In this document: positions 6,493 to 8,637 of the stretch, in pieces
Numbering within the stretch: position 1 is the stretch's first letter
Layout of the letters: each line of letters starts with the position of its first letter
From: Thermoleophilia bacterium
GTDB lineage: Bacteria > Actinomycetota > Thermoleophilia > Gaiellales > Gaiellaceae
DNA length: 8,637 nucleotides
Assembly (NCBI GenBank): GCA_014534155.1
Contig: JACVSB010000056.1
Span: 1 to 8,637, forward strand
Direction of reading: 5' to 3'
Made by a program: the position numbers and the translations under genes
The notes under the pieces: model-generated
What the model saw: the letters and a program-made list of their open reading frames with translations, nothing else
The model's database searches: none
Told to the model about the DNA's origin: nothing

Positions 6493-6795
6493 TCACGCGG
6501 CCGACTCCGACGCAGGACCGGTGCCGGCGCTCGCGCTCGTCATGCCGAGCACCGTGGCGAGCTCCTCGTGCGCGGTGAGGGCCTCGCGCAGCCGCTCGAC
6601 GTCCTCGCCTCGGAACGTGACCGGCCCGCGTGCCGCCCCACCGCCGCTTCGGTAGGCGAAACGCACGTATGGCTCTCCGGAGCGGTCGGCCAGGAGCTGG
6701 ACGACTGCCGTGAAGCGCTTCTCGCCCGCCTCCTGACTGACGCTGACCTCGTCCACGAGCGTCGCCGCTCCCCACGCCGTCGTCACCGTTGCCAC
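6493..6795 (-). CDS. 100-residue protein of unknown function
   Basis: No family is recognised with confidence. The product is a soluble, mixed alpha/beta protein. It opens with MATVTTAWGAATLVDEVSVS, then shows two strand-like stretches (KRFTAVVQLLAD, EPYVRFAYRSGG). These are followed by GPVTFRGEDVERLREALTAH, a strand-helix pattern, and a low-complexity Ala/Ser/Gly tail. There is no Cys pair, signal peptide or membrane segment. The order strand, strand, basic turn, then a helix with R/E-rich face loosely recalls PC4-like single-strand nucleic-acid-binding domains. That is only a resemblance. The GTG start at 6795 is supported by a -10-like TACGTT exactly 7 nt upstream, suggesting a leaderless transcript. 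It is convergent to purQ and divergent from the methyltransferase gene. Confidence 0.7.
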   Translation of the reverse strand: MATVTTAWGAATLVDEVSVSQEAGEKRFTAVVQLLADRSGEPYVRFAYRSGGGAARGPVTFRGEDVERLREALTAHEELATVLGMTSASAGTGPASESAA

Positions 6796-6808
6796 GGAAG
6801 AGAACGTA
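6796..6808 (-). promoter_or_regulatory. Leaderless-type -10 for the 100-residue gene
   Basis: On the minus strand TACGTT (plus-strand 6803-6808) is followed by 7 nt and then the GTG start. This is the same spacing as at purD and purB, and again no ribosome binding site is present. No clear -35 is visible. A GC-rich hairpin followed by TTTT on this strand (6817-6835) lies just upstream. Confidence 0.45.
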
Positions 6809-6816
6809 GCGGCGAA

Positions 6817-6977
6817 AAGCGCGCGCAGGGCGCGCCGTCTCTCACGGAGAGTTTCGGAAGCATGACGAAAGGCGACGAGACGAGGAGCCGCCGCCGCGGT
6901 CGAGCGCGCCCGGCGTTCACCCCCGGGCTTCCACCGGGGCCGGGCTGCGCTTCGTCCTCCTGAAAGACGTCGGCATC
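6817..6977. other. Divergent intergenic region with two small inverted repeats
   Basis: About 160 nt between two divergent genes, with no supported gene. It holds GCGCGC-AGG-GCGCGC (6821-6826 with 6830-6835). Read on the minus strand this is followed within 2 nt by TTTT (6817-6820), so it looks like a terminator pointing toward the 100-residue gene; it may instead be a promoter-proximal operator. A second repeat, CCCCGG-GCTTCCA-CCGGGG (6921-6939), has a 6-bp stem. A short Arg-rich open frame with an ATG at 6862 and GGAAG before it is present but unconvincing. I see no good -10 or ribosome binding site for the methyltransferase gene that begins at 6978. Confidence 0.35.
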
Positions 6978-7688
6978 GTGACCTCCTCCGATCACGTGGC
7001 GAGCGAGCTCTTCGCGCCGCTCGGACCGACGTACGACCGCTACGCCCGCGTCCTCTCGCTCGGCCAGGACCCCCGCTGGCGCGGGTTCCTCGTCTCGCTC
7101 GTCGGCGCGGGCCCCGGTGACACCGTGCTCGACGTCGCGTGCGGGACGGGCGCGGTCGCGCTCGAGCTCGTGCGCGCGTACGGGTGCCGGGTGGCGGGGG
7201 TCGACAGCAGCCCGGAGATGCTCGCGGTCGCGCGCCGGCGGATCGCGGCGGCCGGAGCCGGCGAGCGCATCGAGCTCTTCGTCGGCCGCGCGGAGCAGCT
7301 GCCCTTCCCCGACCGGAGGTTCGATGCGCTGACCTTCACCTACCTCCTGCGCTACGTGGAGGATCCCGGCTCCACGATGCGCGAGCTCGCCCGCACGGTC
7401 CGTGCCGGCGGGCGCATCGCGATGCTCGAGTTCGCGCTCCCGCGCGGCCCCGCCCGCGCGGCCTGGGAGCTCTACACGCGCGTCGGGCTTCCGCTGCTCG
7501 GCCGTGCGATCTCGCCCGGCTGGTCTCGCGTCGGCGACTTCCTCGGTCCGAGCATCCGCGAGTTCTGGCGCCGCTACCCGCCCGAAGCCGTCGTCCGCAT
7601 GTGGGAGGAGGCGGGGATCAAGGACGTCCGCGTGCGGCGGCTCAGCCTCGGGGGTGGGGTCGTCTTCTGGGGGACGCGTGGAGCGTGA
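6978..7688 (+). CDS. UbiE/MenG-like SAM-dependent methyltransferase
   Basis: Class I SAM methyltransferase of the UbiE/MenG/COQ5 type, which C-methylates demethylmenaquinone or a related quinone precursor. The product has 236 residues, the usual length. Seen: the UbiE-style lead-in PTYDRYARVLSLGQDPRWR (17-35), SAM motif I VLDVACGTG (50-58), VAGVDSSPEML with the ribose-binding acidic residue, FPDRRFDALTFTYLLRYVED, GGRIAMLEFALPRG, and a C-terminal LSLGGGVVFWGTR typical of MenG. GTG 6978 is the first in-frame start; GTG 6996 is an alternative, and neither has a strong ribosome binding site. A membrane protein gene begins 2 nt after the stop. Fold and subfamily are well supported; a role in menaquinone synthesis is inferred from the subfamily and the UbiA-like neighbour. 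Confidence 0.85.
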   Translation: MTSSDHVASELFAPLGPTYDRYARVLSLGQDPRWRGFLVSLVGAGPGDTVLDVACGTGAVALELVRAYGCRVAGVDSSPEMLAVARRRIAAAGAGERIELFVGRAEQLPFPDRRFDALTFTYLLRYVEDPGSTMRELARTVRAGGRIAMLEFALPRGPARAAWELYTRVGLPLLGRAISPGWSRVGDFLGPSIREFWRRYPPEAVVRMWEEAGIKDVRVRRLSLGGGVVFWGTRGA

Positions 7689-7689
7689 C

Positions 7690-8409
7690 GTGAGCCGCCC
7701 GGCGTTCTACGCCCTGCGCAGGGGAGGCTGGCGCGACTACGTGACGCTCGTCCACCCTCCGTACACCGCCTGGCATCTGAGCTACGTCGTCCTCGGCGCG
7801 GCGCTCGCGGGCGACGTCGACGCGTCCCGGCTATGGCCGACGCTCGCCGCCTTCTTCCTCGCCGTCGGCGTCGGGGCGCACGCGCTGGACGAACTGAAGG
7901 GCCACCCGCTCCGTACGGCGGTCTCCGATCGCGTGCTCGTCGTGCTCGCGGTCGTCTCCATCGCCGGCGCGGTCGGGATCGGAGTCGTGGGCGCTGCCAC
8001 CGCGAACCCGTGGATCGGCGCGTTCGTCGCCGCCGGAAGCTTCCTCGTCGCCTCGTACAACCTGGAGTGGTTCGGTGGCCGCTTCCACGGCGACTTCTGG
8101 TTCGCGCTCGCCTGGGGTGCGTTTCCGCTCCTCACCGCGTACTTCGCCGCGGCGGAGGCGCTCTCGTGGGCGGCGGTCGCGGGCGCGGCCTTCGCCTTCG
8201 CCTCGAGCCTCGCGCAGCGAGTCCTCTCCACCCGGGTGCGTGACGTGCGGCGGCGCGTGGTGCGTGCGACAGGCTCGGTGGAGCGGAGGGACGGAAGCAC
8301 GGAGCCGATCACCCCTACCACGCTGATGGAGCCCGAGGAGCGGGCGCTCAGGATCCTCTCGGCGGCGATGGTCGTCCTCGCGGCCGCCTTCCTGCTCGCA
8401 CGCCTGTGA
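7690..8409 (+). CDS. UbiA/MenA-like integral membrane protein
   Basis: The product has 239 residues and about seven hydrophobic segments (roughly 27-41, 49-66, 82-104, 107-122, 136-153, 155-172, 222-238). A charged loop of about 45 residues (RVRDVRRR...EPEERALR) precedes the last segment. The arrangement recalls UbiA prenyltransferases: an aromatic HPPYTAWHLSYVVLG first helix, HALDELKGHPLRT (64-76) where UbiA has NDxxDxxxDxxxxRP, and YNLEWFGGRFHGDFWFALAWG (123-143), which resembles the MenA YxxGPxxxxYRGLGExFVFxxxG region. The canonical Asp motif is reduced to D67-E68. GTG 7690 is preferred for GGAG at 7680-7683, 6 nt upstream; GTG 7678 is the alternative. It follows the methyltransferase directly. 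UbiA fold is likely; activity and substrate are unknown, and it could be a non-catalytic relative. Confidence 0.75.
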   Translation: MSRPAFYALRRGGWRDYVTLVHPPYTAWHLSYVVLGAALAGDVDASRLWPTLAAFFLAVGVGAHALDELKGHPLRTAVSDRVLVVLAVVSIAGAVGIGVVGAATANPWIGAFVAAGSFLVASYNLEWFGGRFHGDFWFALAWGAFPLLTAYFAAAEALSWAAVAGAAFAFASSLAQRVLSTRVRDVRRRVVRATGSVERRDGSTEPITPTTLMEPEERALRILSAAMVVLAAAFLLARL

Positions 8410-8515
8410 TCCGACGGCGAGGGCCTGACCGTCCGCCGCACGACCGTCGTGCCCGTTCGACGCCGCATTCGCTCCCCGATACCGTCGCGTCGTCAACCGC
8501 GGAAGGAGGAAGGAC
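8410..8515 (+). promoter_or_regulatory. Promoter, inverted repeat and strong RBS for the right-edge gene
   Basis: This 106-nt gap holds a perfect inverted repeat GCACGA-CCG-TCGTGC (8438-8452). It may be a weak terminator of the membrane protein gene (no T-run) or an operator. TTCGAC (8456-8461), 18 nt, and TACCGT (8480-8485) form a plausible -35/-10. AAGGAGGAA at 8503-8511 ends 4 nt before the GTG at 8516 and is the best ribosome binding site in the window. This gene is therefore leadered, unlike purD and purB. Confidence 0.5.
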
Positions 8516-8637
8516 GTGGCCTCGACGGGTCCAGACGCAGAGCTGAAAGCGCGCCACCGAACGATGTGGACGTCCGGCAACTACCCATCCATGGTCGAGA
8601 CCTTCCTGCTCCCGCTGGGCCCGCGCCTGGTGGAGGC
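8516..8637 (+). CDS. Probable SAM-dependent methyltransferase, N-terminus only
   Basis: Only the first 40 codons are inside the window; the frame is open to the right edge. The start GTG 8516 is strongly supported by AAGGAGGAA just upstream. The visible part, with ELKARHRTMWTSGNYPSMV followed by TFLLPLGPRLVEA, matches the lead-in of a group of actinobacterial class I methyltransferases. In these, W-x-SGxYP and LGPxLVEA come shortly before the SAM motif I glycine loop. That motif itself would lie beyond the edge, so the call rests on remembered resemblance. If right, it is the second methyltransferase flanking the UbiA-like gene. It has its own promoter and is not clearly part of the same operon. 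Confidence 0.6.
   Translation, partial: MASTGPDAELKARHRTMWTSGNYPSMVETFLLPLGPRLVE

Noticed and set aside
6862..6963. 33-codon Arg-rich ORF with GGAAG before an ATG
   Set aside because: Low-complexity product, ends just before the methyltransferase gene, no sign of conservation visible; could at most be a leader peptide.
6783..6995. Minus-strand 70-residue frame in the divergent gap
   Set aside because: Overlaps the start regions of both neighbouring genes and looks non-coding in composition.
7831..8580. Minus-strand 249-residue frame opposite the membrane protein
   Set aside because: Highly charged antisense shadow; the plus-strand frame has clear transmembrane segments and motifs.
1..8637. 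Mobile elements, CRISPR, tRNA, riboswitch or toxin-antitoxin system
   Set aside because: I found no direct-repeat arrays, transposase motifs, tRNA-like cloverleaves or known riboswitch cores; base composition is even across the window.

Overview
The window is a very GC-rich stretch of bacterial chromosome with frequent GTG starts and one TTG start. Gene content and protein style suggest a high-GC actinobacterium, most likely of the Thermoleophilia/Gaiella-Solirubrobacter type. That placement is inferred from memory of protein families and was not tested. I see no mobile element, CRISPR array, tRNA or rRNA. Most of the window is housekeeping metabolism.

Layout. (1) 1-934, minus strand: the N-terminal two thirds of a type III (GlnT-like) glutamine synthetase, running off the left edge. 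(2) 1039-1359 (or 1398), minus: a small acidic conserved-looking protein of unknown function, divergent from the purine genes. (3) 1425-6454, plus: a purine nucleotide biosynthesis cluster, purD-purE-purB-purC-purS-purQ. Neighbouring genes overlap by 14, 8, 4 and 4 nt, with one 71-nt gap before purB. (4) 6493-6795, minus: a 100-residue unknown protein, convergent to purQ, with a GC hairpin between the two stops. (5) 6978-8409, plus: a UbiE/MenG-like methyltransferase followed directly by a multi-spanning membrane protein that resembles the UbiA/MenA prenyltransferase fold, a plausible lipoquinone-type pair. (6) 8516-8637, plus: the first 40 codons of another protein, probably a SAM-dependent methyltransferase, with its own promoter and strong ribosome binding site.

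How the genes work together. PurD makes GAR. PurS and PurQ are two of the three subunits of FGAM synthetase. PurE carboxylates AIR, PurC makes SAICAR, and PurB releases fumarate from SAICAR and later from adenylosuccinate. purL, purF, purM, purN, purH and purK are not in the window, so the pathway must be completed elsewhere. The glutamine synthetase-like gene could supply the glutamine used by PurQ, but that link is only metabolic.

Best observations. purD and purB each carry the same 11-base element, GCTCTANACTC, placed so that a normal -10 would start transcription at the GTG codon itself, i.e. leaderless mRNAs. The 100-residue gene has the same geometry. PurE has Ala where class I enzymes have the active-site His of the AGGAAHLPG loop, and no purK lies nearby. 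The UbiA-like protein has a DELKG motif in place of NDxxD. I did not find a clearly new multi-gene system.
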